The notes under the pieces: model-generated
Databases searched by the model: none
What the model was told of the DNA's origin: nothing
The model's input: only the letters and a program-made list of their open reading frames with translations
Assembly (NCBI RefSeq): GCF_001854125.1
Contig: NZ_CP017715.1
Span: 1,116,001 to 1,180,000, forward strand
DNA length: 64,000 bases
From: Marinobacter salinus
GTDB lineage: Bacteria > Pseudomonadota > Gammaproteobacteria > Pseudomonadales > Oleiphilaceae
Reading direction: 5' to 3'
Position numbers and translations under genes: made by a program
Shown: positions 53,683 to 62,394 of the stretch, piece after piece
Position numbering within the stretch: the stretch's first letter is position 1
Layout of the letters: each line of letters starts with the position of its first letter

Positions 53683-55571
53683 ATGAATGGAACAGGTAAG
53701 GCTAGCAGGCCTCTAGGGCGCAAAGCCCTTGCTACCCTGACATTGGCCTTGCTAGCTCTGTGTGGCAATTATCTGACTCTGCCTTTGTTCTTTGGTGTGG
53801 GCTTTATTTTCGGCTCCATCATGGTGATGGTAGCGGTAAGGTTCCTGGGAACACTCCCCGCGGTGTTAGTGGCTTTTACCGGGGGCTTTATACGCTGGCC
53901 TTATGGGGACACCCCTATGCCTTAATGGCGTTCACTCTCGAGGCTCTGGCAGTAGGTCTTCTCTATCAACGGGGGCTGCGCAATCTGGTGCTCGCCGATC
54001 TGGTCTTTTGGCTTGGGCTGGGTATTCCACTGGTGCTCGTGTGTTATCGAGGCTTTATTGGCATGGGGTGGGAGGCTACGCTCTTGATCGCCCTGAAGCA
54101 GCCGCTGAACGGCCTGTTCAATGCTTTATTGGCAGGCCTGGCCATTCTCGCGGCTCAACTGTATTGGCGTGGCGATCAACAACGATCAGTCGGGAAAGCG
54201 GGGCTTCCCAGCCTTTTGTTTCATGTGCTTTTAACTTCGATTCTGATTGCGGGCGCTGTGCCCGTGATTGTTGAGAGCTACAGTCAGCGACTGCAGTTGG
54301 AACAACGCGGCCTGCGGATGTTTGCGTTCCTGGCAGGTCTGCTGGCCTTCGGTATTCTGACTGCCCGATTTCTGAGCCAGCGGCTGACCGAACCACTCAG
54401 TAAACTGGAACGCATTAGCCAGGATCTGAGTAGCGAAATTGCTCGGGGTATCCAGCCGCAAATCCCTGACAGACCGATTGCAGAATATGACGGCCTTGGC
54501 AATAGCTTGCGAGAGATGGTCCTCGCTGCTCGCCGGGCGCGTTCGAGAATTGCGCGATTTCAATGCGGCTTTGTTCAGTGCGGCCGGCGCGATTATGGCT
54601 GTCATCGATCGAAAGGGGAACATTGTTCGTTTCAATCATGCTGCAGAACTCGCAACGGGCTTCAGAGCAGAAGACATCGAGGGCAAACCGATCTGGGAAT
54701 ATCTGGTGCCTCCGGAAGAGCGTGGGCGCGTTGAGAAAGTGTTCGACAACCTGACAGTGGGAAGCTTTGTCCCCCGTTCTGAGAACCATTGGTTGATGCG
54801 CGATGGCACACGCCGCCTTTATGAGTGGTCGAATGCGGTCATGCCCGACTCTCAAGGCGAAGTCGAGTTTATCGTCACGGTTGGCGTCGACATTACCAAG
54901 CGTAAACGAGCCGAAACGGCGTTGGTGGAGCAGGCAAAGCACACCCAGGCTGTTCTCGACAATATGGTGGACTGCATCATCACTATCGATGCAAATGGCA
55001 CTATGCAATCATCCAACCCTGCGGCAACACAAATGTTTGGTTATGAACCCAATGGGCTATTGGGCCGCAACACCAGTATTCTCATGTCCGGTCCACAGCA
55101 GGAGGCTCATGACCGATACTTGCGTGATTACCAGGGCACCGGGGTGGCGCGCATCATTGGCAGTAGCCGGGAGCTCGAAGGACAGCGCAAGGATGGCAGT
55201 CGATTCCCCATCGAATTTTCAGGTCTCATATTTTTGAGAAATTCTCCCAAGCGGATTCATCGGATACGCGTCAAAAAGGGGGGACTGGTCTGGGGCTGGC
55301 GATTACCCGTGAGCTGGTGGAGAAAATGGGCGGGCGAGTTGATTTTAATTCCGTGGAGGGAGGCGGTGCGACCTTCTGGTTTGAATTACCTCTGATCGAC
55401 ACCAGTCAATGCGATCCAGATGTCATGCCTCAGGCTGCAGAGCGGTTGAATGGTCCGTGTATCCTCGTTGTAGAAGACGAGCCAGACGTTGCCGAGGTGC
55501 TTGGCTTGCTGTTCACCCGCAGTGGCTATCGGGTCGACGCTCGGCTGGTCGGAGCATTCAAGGCACTGAAC
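53683..55571 (+). pseudogene. Decayed membrane-bound hybrid histidine kinase
   Basis: Start intact (MNGTGKASRPLGRK), giving about seven membrane helices plus a HAMP-like linker and PAS domains. Lesions: frameshift near 53886 in a G-run; a second near 54545 restoring the frame (NAALFSAAGAIMAVIDRKGNIV); an internal deletion near 55229 that joins PAS directly to the end of a HATPase (IFEKFSQADSSDT, then GTGLGLAITRELVEKMGG), removing HisKA; and a receiver whose middle is deleted near 55540 (LFTRSGYRVDA joined to RLVGAFKALN). No intact kinase can be made. Confidence 0.82.
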
Positions 55572-55825
55572 ATGAAAAAACTACAACGTATTTTACATGT
55601 AGAGGACGAAGCGGACATCACAGCCGTCGCGAAATTGGCTTTAGAACGCGTTGGCGGTTTTACTATCAGGAGCAGTGCCTCAGATGAGGAAGCTTTTCAG
55701 GAAGCCTAAGCTTTCGGCCCCGATCTGCTCTCTTGGATGTCATGATGCCGGGAATGGATGGCCCCACAACACTCAAAGCATTATGGGAAAGGCCGTTGCG
55801 GGCTGAGTGGATGCTCGGGTTGTAA
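55572..55825 (+). pseudogene. Decayed CheY-like response regulator
   Basis: MKKLQRILHVEDEADITAVAKLALERVGGF is an intact receiver start, but a TAA at 55707 stops the frame. Past it one base is missing near 55727 (DLL then LLDVMMPGMDGPTTLKALWER), and the frame ends at 55825 before the receiver is complete. The phospho-acceptor Asp is still visible in LLDVMMPGMDG. Follows the kinase wreck directly; it was probably its partner. Confidence 0.78.
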
Positions 55826-55848
55826 TCGTCTGTTTACGGAGCCACCTT

Positions 55849-56406
55849 ATGGGTCAGAATCCCGAAAGCCTTGCGAAACGCGTAGAGCAAATTGCGAATA
55901 AACCTGGATTGCCGCCAGTGGATAATTGGCACCCGGATCTATCCGGCGACATGGACCTGCGCATTACACGAGATGGCCGGTGGATACACAAAGGCGCGCC
56001 TCTTGCACGAGAAGCCATTGTCCGGCTGTTTTCGACCATTCTCCGGCGCGAAGAGGATGGCGAATATTACCTCGTTTCTCCGGTTGAAAAATGGCGGATT
56101 CAGGTGGAAGACACGCCTCTGCTTGCACACACTCTGACTGTGGAGGGTGAGGGCGCGGATCAGGTTGTCAGGCTGACAACTAACGTCGGTGAAGTCCTTG
56201 AGGTCGGCGAAGAGCATCCGCTGGACGTGGGTACGTATCCCGGTTCGGAAGAGCCTCGCCCGGTGGTTCACGTAAGAAATGGTGTTGAGGCGCGGCTTGT
56301 TACCGCGGCGTATTACGATCTGGCAGCACACGCAACTGAGCAGGAAGTGAACGGACAGAAGATATTTGGTGTCTTCAGTCGCGGAAATTTCTACAAAATC
56401 GGGTGA
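55849..56406 (+). CDS. DUF1285 protein
   Basis: 185 residues. Family signature DMDLRITRDGRWIHKGAPLAREAIVRLFSTILRREEDGEYYLVSPVEKWRIQVEDTPLLAH is fully visible. The start (MGQNPESL) follows an ACGGAGCC ribosome site and lies 23 bases past the pseudogene. Solved family members have a two-domain fold with no known activity. It probably marks the conserved chromosomal right edge of the signalling island. Confidence 0.87.
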   Translation: MGQNPESLAKRVEQIANKPGLPPVDNWHPDLSGDMDLRITRDGRWIHKGAPLAREAIVRLFSTILRREEDGEYYLVSPVEKWRIQVEDTPLLAHTLTVEGEGADQVVRLTTNVGEVLEVGEEHPLDVGTYPGSEEPRPVVHVRNGVEARLVTAAYYDLAAHATEQEVNGQKIFGVFSRGNFYKIG

Positions 56407-56615
56407 AGCGGTTGAAAAGCGGGTAGGCGCCCCCAAAAATGATGGTAGAAAACGCACTATGTCACTTGTTAAACTGTGTTTTCGTGCTTGTTACGAGCCT
56501 GGCTCTCTAACGAGGCCCGGTGGTCGTAAGTCCCTCTGTGCAGTCTGGCTGTTCATGATCACTTTCGATTGCCTTAATTCAATTAAACAGTCATTGCGAC
56601 ACGCAAGGAGATCAC

Positions 56616-57077
56616 ATGGCCCAACCTCGTGTTGTCACCATCCACTACACGCTCACCAACGACCAGGGAGAAGAGCTTGATTCCTCCCGTGTAGAAGGTC
56701 GAGAGCCTCTGTCCTACGTGGAAGGTGCGCAGAACATTATCGGTGGACTTGAAAGTGCACTGAACGAAAAGAACCCTGGCGACCAGGTCAAGGTCTCTGT
56801 AGAGCCTGCTGAAGGCTACGGCGAAGTCAACGAAGAGCTGGTTCAGCCTGTTCCGCGCTCCGCTTTTGAAGGTGTCGACACCATCGAGCCGGGCATGCAG
56901 TTCCAGGCGCAGACTCCGGGCGGCCCCCAAGTTGTCCGCGTCGTGGAAGTTGGCGACGAGACCGTAACCATCGATGCCAACCATCCGCTGGCAGGCGAGA
57001 CTCTGCACTTCGACGTTGAAGTGGTAGAGGCTCGTGAGGCGACTGACGAAGAGCAAGAGCACGGTCACGCTCACTAA
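56616..57077 (+). CDS. slyD: FKBP-type peptidyl-prolyl isomerase SlyD
   Basis: 153 residues. FKBP part at the N-terminus with the insert-in-flap domain: VVTIHYTLTNDQGEELDSSR, PLSYVEGAQNIIGGLESAL, VEPAEGYGEVNEELVQPVPRSAF, then DANHPLAGETLHFDVEV. The His-rich tail is short (EHGHAH), so metal binding should be weaker than in E. coli SlyD. Folding helper and possible nickel carrier. Confidence 0.93.
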   Translation: MAQPRVVTIHYTLTNDQGEELDSSRVEGREPLSYVEGAQNIIGGLESALNEKNPGDQVKVSVEPAEGYGEVNEELVQPVPRSAFEGVDTIEPGMQFQAQTPGGPQVVRVVEVGDETVTIDANHPLAGETLHFDVEVVEAREATDEEQEHGHAH

Positions 57078-57096
57078 GCTTTTCTGAAGCGCCACG

Positions 57097-57128
57097 AAAA
57101 AACGGCTCCCGCGGGAGCCGTTTTTTTT
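57097..57128. terminator. Bidirectional terminator of slyD and ETF-QO
   Basis: AACGGCTCCC and GCGGGAGCCGTT stem with six As on the left and eight Ts on the right. It sits between the convergent slyD and ETF-quinone oxidoreductase genes and serves both. Confidence 0.92.
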
Positions 57129-57142
57129 ACCTGAATCGAAAC

Positions 57143-58795
57143 TTACATGTTCGGGTAGTTGGGGCCGCCGCCGCCTTCCGGAGTCACCCAGTTAATGTTC
57201 TGGGCAGGGTCCTTGATATCACAGGTCTTGCAGTGAACACAGTTCTGGGCGTTGATCTGGAAGCTCTTGCCGCTGCCGTCGTCTTTCTCAACCACTTCGT
57301 ACACGCCGGCCGGGCAGTAGCGTTGCGCTGGCTCGTCGTATTTCGGCAGGTTTTCCTGCAACGGAATGTCCGGATCGGTCAGCTTCAGGTGAACCGGCTG
57401 ATCTTCCTCGTGGTTCGTGTTCGAAATAAACACTGAAGACAACCGGTCAAAAGTCAGTTTGTTATCGGGTTTCGGATAGCTGACCTTCTTGCACTCGGAT
57501 GCCGGTTTCAGGGTGGCATAGTCCGGGGTGGTGTCGCGGAACGTAATCGGCAGGCTGCCACGCAAGATATTCTGCTCGAAGAAGGCAATTGCGCCGCCGA
57601 CAACGTTGCCGAATTTGTGCATGGCCGGGCCGAAGTTGCGCTCAGCATAGAGCTCCTTGTACAGCCAGCTTTCTTCGAAACGCTTCTGGAAGCTGGTGAT
57701 CTCCTCACCGGACTTGCCTTCCTTCAGTGCCTCGAATACCGCTTCCGCACCCAGCAGACCGGACTTCATGGCGGTGTGGGAACCCTTGATCTTGGAGCTG
57801 TTCAGAGTGCCTGCATCACAGCCAAGCAGGAGGCCACCGGGGAAGCTCATCTTCGGCAGGGCATTGTAACCGCCCTTGGCGATGGCGCGGGCACCATAGG
57901 AAACACGCTTGCCGCCATCCAGGTACTTGCTGACTTCGGGATGAAGTTTCAGACGCTGGAACTCTTCAAACGGACTGAGGTGCGGATTGCTGTAGGACAG
58001 GTCGGTAATCAGGCCAACATAAACCTGTCCGTTTTCCAGGTGGTAAAGAAAGGAACCACCGGTAGATCCGCTTTCGCTAAGCGGCCAGCCCGTGGTATGT
58101 ACAACCAGGCCCGGTTCATGTTTGGACGGGTCAATGTCCCACAGCTCTTTGATGCCGATACCGTAGTGCTGGGGGTCCTTGCCTTCGTCCAGTTTGAAGT
58201 CGTTGATCAGGCGCTTGCCAAGATGGCCCCGGCAGCCTTCGGTAAACAGGGTGTACTTGGCGCGCAGCTCCATGCCCGGCATGTAGCCGTCTTTCTCGGA
58301 ACCGTCACGGGCAACGCCCATGTCACCGGTAATGATGCCTTTAACCTGGCCGTCTTCAACAATGGTCTCGGCGGCCGCAAAGCCGGGATAGACTTCAACG
58401 CCCAGTTGCTCGGCCTGCTCAGCGAGCCAGCGGCAGAGGTTGCCCAGGCTGATGATGTAGTTGCCATGGTTATGCATGTTTTTCGGCACAAAACCATTGG
58501 GGATCTTTGTCGCCTTTTCCTGGTTTTTCAGCAGGAAAATGTCATCGCGGGTGACGGGCGTATTGAGCGGGGCACCTTTCTCTTTCCAGTTCGGGAAGAG
58601 TTCGTTGAGGGCAGTAGGCTCGAATACCGTACCGGCGAGGATGTGCGCGCCGATTTCAGAACCTTTTTCTACCACGCATACGGTCAGTTCCTCGCCAGCT
58701 TCCTGTGCCAACTGCATGACACGACAAGCTGCCGACAGGCCCGCAGGGCCGCCGCCGACGATCAGAACATCAAATTCCATCGATTCGCGTTCCAC
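57143..58795 (-). CDS. Electron transfer flavoprotein-ubiquinone oxidoreductase
   Basis: Passes electrons from ETF to ubiquinone. 550 residues from a GTG preceded by GAGGAG at six bases, giving MERESMEFDVLIVGGGPAG; a longer ATG frame lacks this site. FAD-binding GGGPAGLSAACR, quinone-region VVHTTGWPL, GCDAGTLNSSKIKGSHTAMKSG, and the C-terminal 4Fe-4S ferredoxin part with CPAGVYE and NCVHCKTCDIKDPAQNINW. Membrane-associated. Divergent from etfBA across a PsrA-like operator. Confidence 0.95.
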   Translation of the reverse strand: MERESMEFDVLIVGGGPAGLSAACRVMQLAQEAGEELTVCVVEKGSEIGAHILAGTVFEPTALNELFPNWKEKGAPLNTPVTRDDIFLLKNQEKATKIPNGFVPKNMHNHGNYIISLGNLCRWLAEQAEQLGVEVYPGFAAAETIVEDGQVKGIITGDMGVARDGSEKDGYMPGMELRAKYTLFTEGCRGHLGKRLINDFKLDEGKDPQHYGIGIKELWDIDPSKHEPGLVVHTTGWPLSESGSTGGSFLYHLENGQVYVGLITDLSYSNPHLSPFEEFQRLKLHPEVSKYLDGGKRVSYGARAIAKGGYNALPKMSFPGGLLLGCDAGTLNSSKIKGSHTAMKSGLLGAEAVFEALKEGKSGEEITSFQKRFEESWLYKELYAERNFGPAMHKFGNVVGGAIAFFEQNILRGSLPITFRDTTPDYATLKPASECKKVSYPKPDNKLTFDRLSSVFISNTNHEEDQPVHLKLTDPDIPLQENLPKYDEPAQRYCPAGVYEVVEKDDGSGKSFQINAQNCVHCKTCDIKDPAQNINWVTPEGGGGPNYPNM

Positions 58796-59210
58796 GTTGG
58801 TCTCCTCAAACTTCTTTAATGGATATTGTGTGCCCGCAGGCGGATTCAGGGGCGTCATCATACCGGTAAAAATGCCTATAGACGACTGTCAAAAGCTGAA
58901 TTCCCCTGTTAATCCAGTCGAAAGGATAGCGTATTTAAAGAATCAAACAAACGTTTGTTTGAAATTCGGTCCGAGCTTTGGCATTGTACGCGTAGACCAA
59001 AACATCGTGTGTTTTGAGTCGTTTTTTAGTATCGTCTCACTGCCATTCCCAGTCAATACCGGGAAATTGGCTGAAACATTAGTCCTGACGCTTCATTTGA
59101 GGCTATTGATTCTGCTGACCGTTGCCTCCATCATTAGTGCGCACTGAATTTCAGCAGGCTTCGCGTGAGGACTGCAAGTCATAAACCCATCGTAGAAGAA
59201 CGAGGAATCT
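58796..59210. other. 415-base divergent regulatory region between ETF-QO and etfB
   Basis: No gene is supported; a plus-strand frame through it has no ribosome site. It holds the palindrome at 58943-58962 and must carry the promoters of both flavoprotein transcription units. Confidence 0.6.
58943..58962. promoter_or_regulatory. PsrA/FadR-like operator palindrome
   Basis: A perfect 20-base palindrome built from TCAAACAAAC and its mirror. It fits the C/GAAAC-N-GTTTG/C sites of the TetR-type regulator PsrA, which in Pseudomonas senses long-chain fatty acids and controls etf genes. Location between ETF-QO and etfBA supports this; binding is inferred. Confidence 0.7.
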
Positions 59211-59960
59211 ATGAAGGTTCTGGTCGCTGTAAAACGAGTAATCGACTACAACGTAAAGGTGCGCGTCAAGCCGGACAACACCGGTGTTGATCTCGCCAAC
59301 GTCAAGATGGCAATGAACCCGTTCTGCGAAATCGCGGTTGAAGAAGCGGTTCGCCTGAAAGAGAAGGGTGTTGCCAGTGAAATCGTGGTGGTTTCCATCG
59401 GTCCGAAAGCCTGTCAGGAGCAGATTCGTACTGCACTGGCCCTGGGTGCGGACCGTGGCATTCACGTGGAAACAGACGAAGAGGTTCAGTCTCTCGAAGC
59501 GGCCAAGCTGCTGAAGTCTGTTGTCGAGAAGGAAGAGCCGAAACTGGTTATTCTCGGCAAGCAGTCCATCGATTCCGACAACAACCAGACTGGCCAGATG
59601 CTGGCCGCGCTGACCGGCATGGGGCAGGGCACTTTCGCATCGGAAGTGGTTGTTGAAGGCGACAAGGTGAACGTGACCCGTGAGGTAGACGGCGGTCTGA
59701 TGACCGTTGCCCTGAACCTCCCAGCCGTGGTGACGACCGATCTGCGCCTGAACGAGCCTCGCTACGCTTCTCTGCCGAACATCATGAAGGCCAAGAAGAA
59801 GCCGCTTGAGTCTGTGAGCCCGGCTGATCTGGGTGTCGACGTTGCTCCGCGCCTGTCCACTCTGAAGGTCGAAGCTCCGGCTTCCCGTCAGGCAGGTGTC
59901 AAAGTGGCTGATGTTGCTGAGTTGGTCGATAAACTGAAGAACGAAGCGAAGGTGATCTAA
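59211..59960 (+). CDS. etfB: Electron transfer flavoprotein beta subunit
   Basis: 249 residues. [27 protein letters not shown] opening; the beta-subunit signature [45 protein letters not shown] is complete. Forms a heterodimer with EtfA that carries FAD and takes electrons from acyl-CoA dehydrogenases. Ends just before etfA starts. Confidence 0.97.
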   Translation: MKVLVAVKRVIDYNVKVRVKPDNTGVDLANVKMAMNPFCEIAVEEAVRLKEKGVASEIVVVSIGPKACQEQIRTALALGADRGIHVETDEEVQSLEAAKLLKSVVEKEEPKLVILGKQSIDSDNNQTGQMLAALTGMGQGTFASEVVVEGDKVNVTREVDGGLMTVALNLPAVVTTDLRLNEPRYASLPNIMKAKKKPLESVSPADLGVDVAPRLSTLKVEAPASRQAGVKVADVAELVDKLKNEAKVI

Positions 59961-60902
59961 ATGAGCATCCTTGTAATTGCTGAACATGACAACAGCAGCC
60001 TGAAACAGGCGACCCTGAATGTTGTAGCGGCGGCTAAAGCCATCGGCGGTGACATCGACGTATTGGTTGCCGGTGAGAACTGCGGTGCGGTCGCCGAAGC
60101 AGCTGCCAAGGCCGAAGGCGTAAACAAGGTACTGGTTGCCGATAACGCCGCGTACGGCCACTTCCTGGGCGAGAACCTGGGTGAGCTGGTGGCTGAAGTG
60201 GGTAAGGGTTACAGCCATATTCTGGCCGCCGCCGGTACCACGGGCAAAGACTTTATGCCGCGCGTTGCTGCGCTGCTGGACGTTGCTCAGGTCTCAGACA
60301 TCATCCGCGTCGAGTCCGAAGACACCTTCGTTCGTCCGATTTATGCGGGTAACGCGATCGCAACCGTGAAGGCTGGCGATAGCATCAAGGTCATCACCGT
60401 TCGGCCGACAGGTTTCGATCCGGTTGCCGGTGAAGGCGGTTCAGCCTCTGTTGAGCAGTTGGATGTGGTCAAGGACGCTGGCTTGTCGTCCTTCGTCAGT
60501 GAGGAAGTGGCTGAGTCTGATCGCCCGGACCTGGCTAGCGCCGGTGTCGTTATCTCCGGTGGCCGTGGCATGCAGAACGGCGACAACTTCAAGATGCTGG
60601 AGCAGGTTGCTGACTTGCTGGGTGCTGCAGTTGGCGCATCCCGGGCCGCTGTCGATGCTGGTTTCGTGCCGAACGACATGCAGGTTGGCCAGACCGGTAA
60701 GATCGTTGCTCCGCAACTGTACGTTGCTGTCGGTATTTCCGGTGCTATCCAGCACTTGGCTGGTATGTCCGACTCCAAGGTGATCGTTGCGATCAACAAG
60801 GACGAAGAAGCGCCGATCTTCCAGGTTGCCGACTACGGCCTGGTAGCGGACCTGTTCGAAGCGATTCCGCAGCTCGAAGAAGAGCTCAAGAAAGTTCTGT
60901 AA
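59961..60902 (+). CDS. etfA: Electron transfer flavoprotein alpha subunit
   Basis: 313 residues. N-terminal [35 protein letters not shown]-terminal FAD domain [80 protein letters not shown] is the family signature. Adjacent start to the etfB stop, so an operon, closed by a strong terminator. Confidence 0.97.
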   Translation: MSILVIAEHDNSSLKQATLNVVAAAKAIGGDIDVLVAGENCGAVAEAAAKAEGVNKVLVADNAAYGHFLGENLGELVAEVGKGYSHILAAAGTTGKDFMPRVAALLDVAQVSDIIRVESEDTFVRPIYAGNAIATVKAGDSIKVITVRPTGFDPVAGEGGSASVEQLDVVKDAGLSSFVSEEVAESDRPDLASAGVVISGGRGMQNGDNFKMLEQVADLLGAAVGASRAAVDAGFVPNDMQVGQTGKIVAPQLYVAVGISGAIQHLAGMSDSKVIVAINKDEEAPIFQVADYGLVADLFEAIPQLEEELKKVL

Positions 60903-60920
60903 CTTTCATGCTGGCTCTTA

Positions 60921-60946
60921 AAAAGGCACCTTCGGGTGCCTTTTTT
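60921..60946 (+). terminator. Rho-independent terminator of etfBA
   Basis: AAAAGGCACC and GGTGCCTTTT pair around a TTCG tetraloop, followed by more Ts, 19 bases after the etfA stop. Confidence 0.93.
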
Positions 60947-61007
60947 GTTGCCCGGCGATAAAATCACACCTACCCCAACTTCCACCAGACGTTCGGAAAA
61001 CGCTTTC

Positions 61008-61850
61008 ATGACCATCCTTCCTTTTGATGCACTGGCTTGCCCCCTGGATGGCGGCCGTTTGCAGGCCATCGGCAAAAGCTGGTGTTGTGACGCCGGACAC
61101 AGCTTCGATGTTGCACGGCAGGGTTATGTTCACCTGTTACCGGTGCAGAATAAACGCTCAAAAGATCCGGGTGATAACAAACAGATGGTGGCGGCGCGCC
61201 AGAGATTTCTTAACCAGGGGTTCTATCAACCCATTGCAGAAGCGGTTAATCAGGCGGTACTTAGCGACTTGCCTGACAAAGGCACAGTCAATGTCCTCGA
61301 TGCTGGCTGCGGGGACGGATATTACTTGCGGTTTTTGGCGAGCGCTGTGCAAACGAGTCAGGAGCTGGCGTTACTTGGCGTCGATATTTCCAAGTGGGCG
61401 GTGTTGGCTGCTGCAAAGCAGAATGGCGGTTCGAGGTGGGTGGTTGGAAGTAATGCAAATCTGCCAGTGCTTCCGGAGACTCTTGACCGAGTTCTCTGTC
61501 TCTTTGGCTTTCCGGTTTACGGTGAATTTGCACGGGTTCTGAAACCCGGAGGCCAGATTGTCCAGGTCGATGCAGGCCCTGGGCATCTTCGGGAGTTGCG
61601 CGAAGTCGTTTATGCAGAACTCAAAGCGCAAAAAGAGCAAGAGCAACCCGCGCCGGGAGGCTTCCATTATCTCGGCTCTGAACGAGTGCAGTACGACCTG
61701 GTACTGCATGAGAAGGAACAGGTGGCAGATTTACTGGCAATGACGCCGCACCTTTATCGCGCCAGCGCCGAGGGCCGAGCGAGAGCCGAAGGACTCCAAT
61801 CTCTCACGGTTTCGGTTGACGTTTTGCTCCGGCGTTATGAAAAGGCATAA
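61008..61850 (+). CDS. rlmA: 23S rRNA (guanine-N1)-methyltransferase RlmA
   Basis: 280 residues. Zinc ribbon at the N-terminus with CPLDGGRL, WCCDAGHSFD (Cys4-type ligands including the His neighbour) and the family segment RQGYVHLLPVQNKRSKDPGDNKQMVAARQRFLNQGFYQPI. SAM fold with VLDAGCGDGYYLRFL. Methylates G745 of 23S rRNA in E. coli. The start at MTILPFDALACPL replaces a longer frame that runs into the terminator. Confidence 0.9.
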   Translation: MTILPFDALACPLDGGRLQAIGKSWCCDAGHSFDVARQGYVHLLPVQNKRSKDPGDNKQMVAARQRFLNQGFYQPIAEAVNQAVLSDLPDKGTVNVLDAGCGDGYYLRFLASAVQTSQELALLGVDISKWAVLAAAKQNGGSRWVVGSNANLPVLPETLDRVLCLFGFPVYGEFARVLKPGGQIVQVDAGPGHLRELREVVYAELKAQKEQEQPAPGGFHYLGSERVQYDLVLHEKEQVADLLAMTPHLYRASAEGRARAEGLQSLTVSVDVLLRRYEKA

Positions 61851-61949
61851 TCAAAACCTTGGTTTTTTTGATCGATCAGGCTGCACTTGCCGCGAATAAA
61901 GGCTTTACTGTTAAAGAGTATCTTGTGTTTGCCGAGAGGTCTTTTCTGG

Positions 61950-62360
61950 ATGAGTTGGGAGCACTTTCATCACCAGGCAGATGCGGGTGTCCGTGGCATT
62001 TCAGATACCCTTGCTGGCGCTTTCGCTGAGGCGGGCGTCGCTCTTACGGCACTGGTGACAGAGCCTGATCTGGTTCGCCCTCTCGTTTCCGTGCCAGTCG
62101 AAACCGCCGACGAAGACCCCGAATTGCTATTGGTTCGATTCTTGAACGCGATTGTCTACGAGATGGCTGTCCGCAAGCTGCTCTTTCACCACTACGAAGT
62201 CTCAATCCAGGGTAGTCACCTAACGGCTACAGCTTACGGGGAGCCGGTTGATATCGAGCGTCATCAGCCCGCTGTGGAAGTTAAGGGAGCAACGGCCACC
62301 GAACTCCATGTCGGCTTCAACAATGGTCGTTGGGTGGCTCAATGTGTAGTTGATGTCTGA
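61950..62360 (+). CDS. Archease, RtcB ligase cofactor protein
   Basis: 136 residues from MSWEHFHH. Pattern WEHFHHQADAGVRGISDTLAGAFAEAG and the metal-binding YGEPVDIERHQPAVEVKGATATELHV with ADAGV and the C-terminal acidic residue mark the family. Archease helps RtcB be guanylylated and work over several turnovers. Its stop codon is 35 bases before the RtcB start. Confidence 0.88.
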   Translation: MSWEHFHHQADAGVRGISDTLAGAFAEAGVALTALVTEPDLVRPLVSVPVETADEDPELLLVRFLNAIVYEMAVRKLLFHHYEVSIQGSHLTATAYGEPVDIERHQPAVEVKGATATELHVGFNNGRWVAQCVVDV

Positions 62361-62394
62361 TGTGTACGAATGGCAGAAATGCCAGGAGGCGGAT

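Noticed and set aside
53886-53886. Frameshift in the kinase wreck being only a sequencing error
   Set aside because: Possible for this one site (G-run), but later internal deletions and a stop show real decay.
57617-58819. 400-codon plus-strand frame opposite the ETF-QO gene
   Set aside because: Antisense to a fully conserved enzyme; third-position GC bias produces it. No family seen.
59151-60218. 355-codon minus-strand frame opposite etfB/etfA
   Set aside because: Same cause; etfB and etfA are unmistakable on the plus strand.
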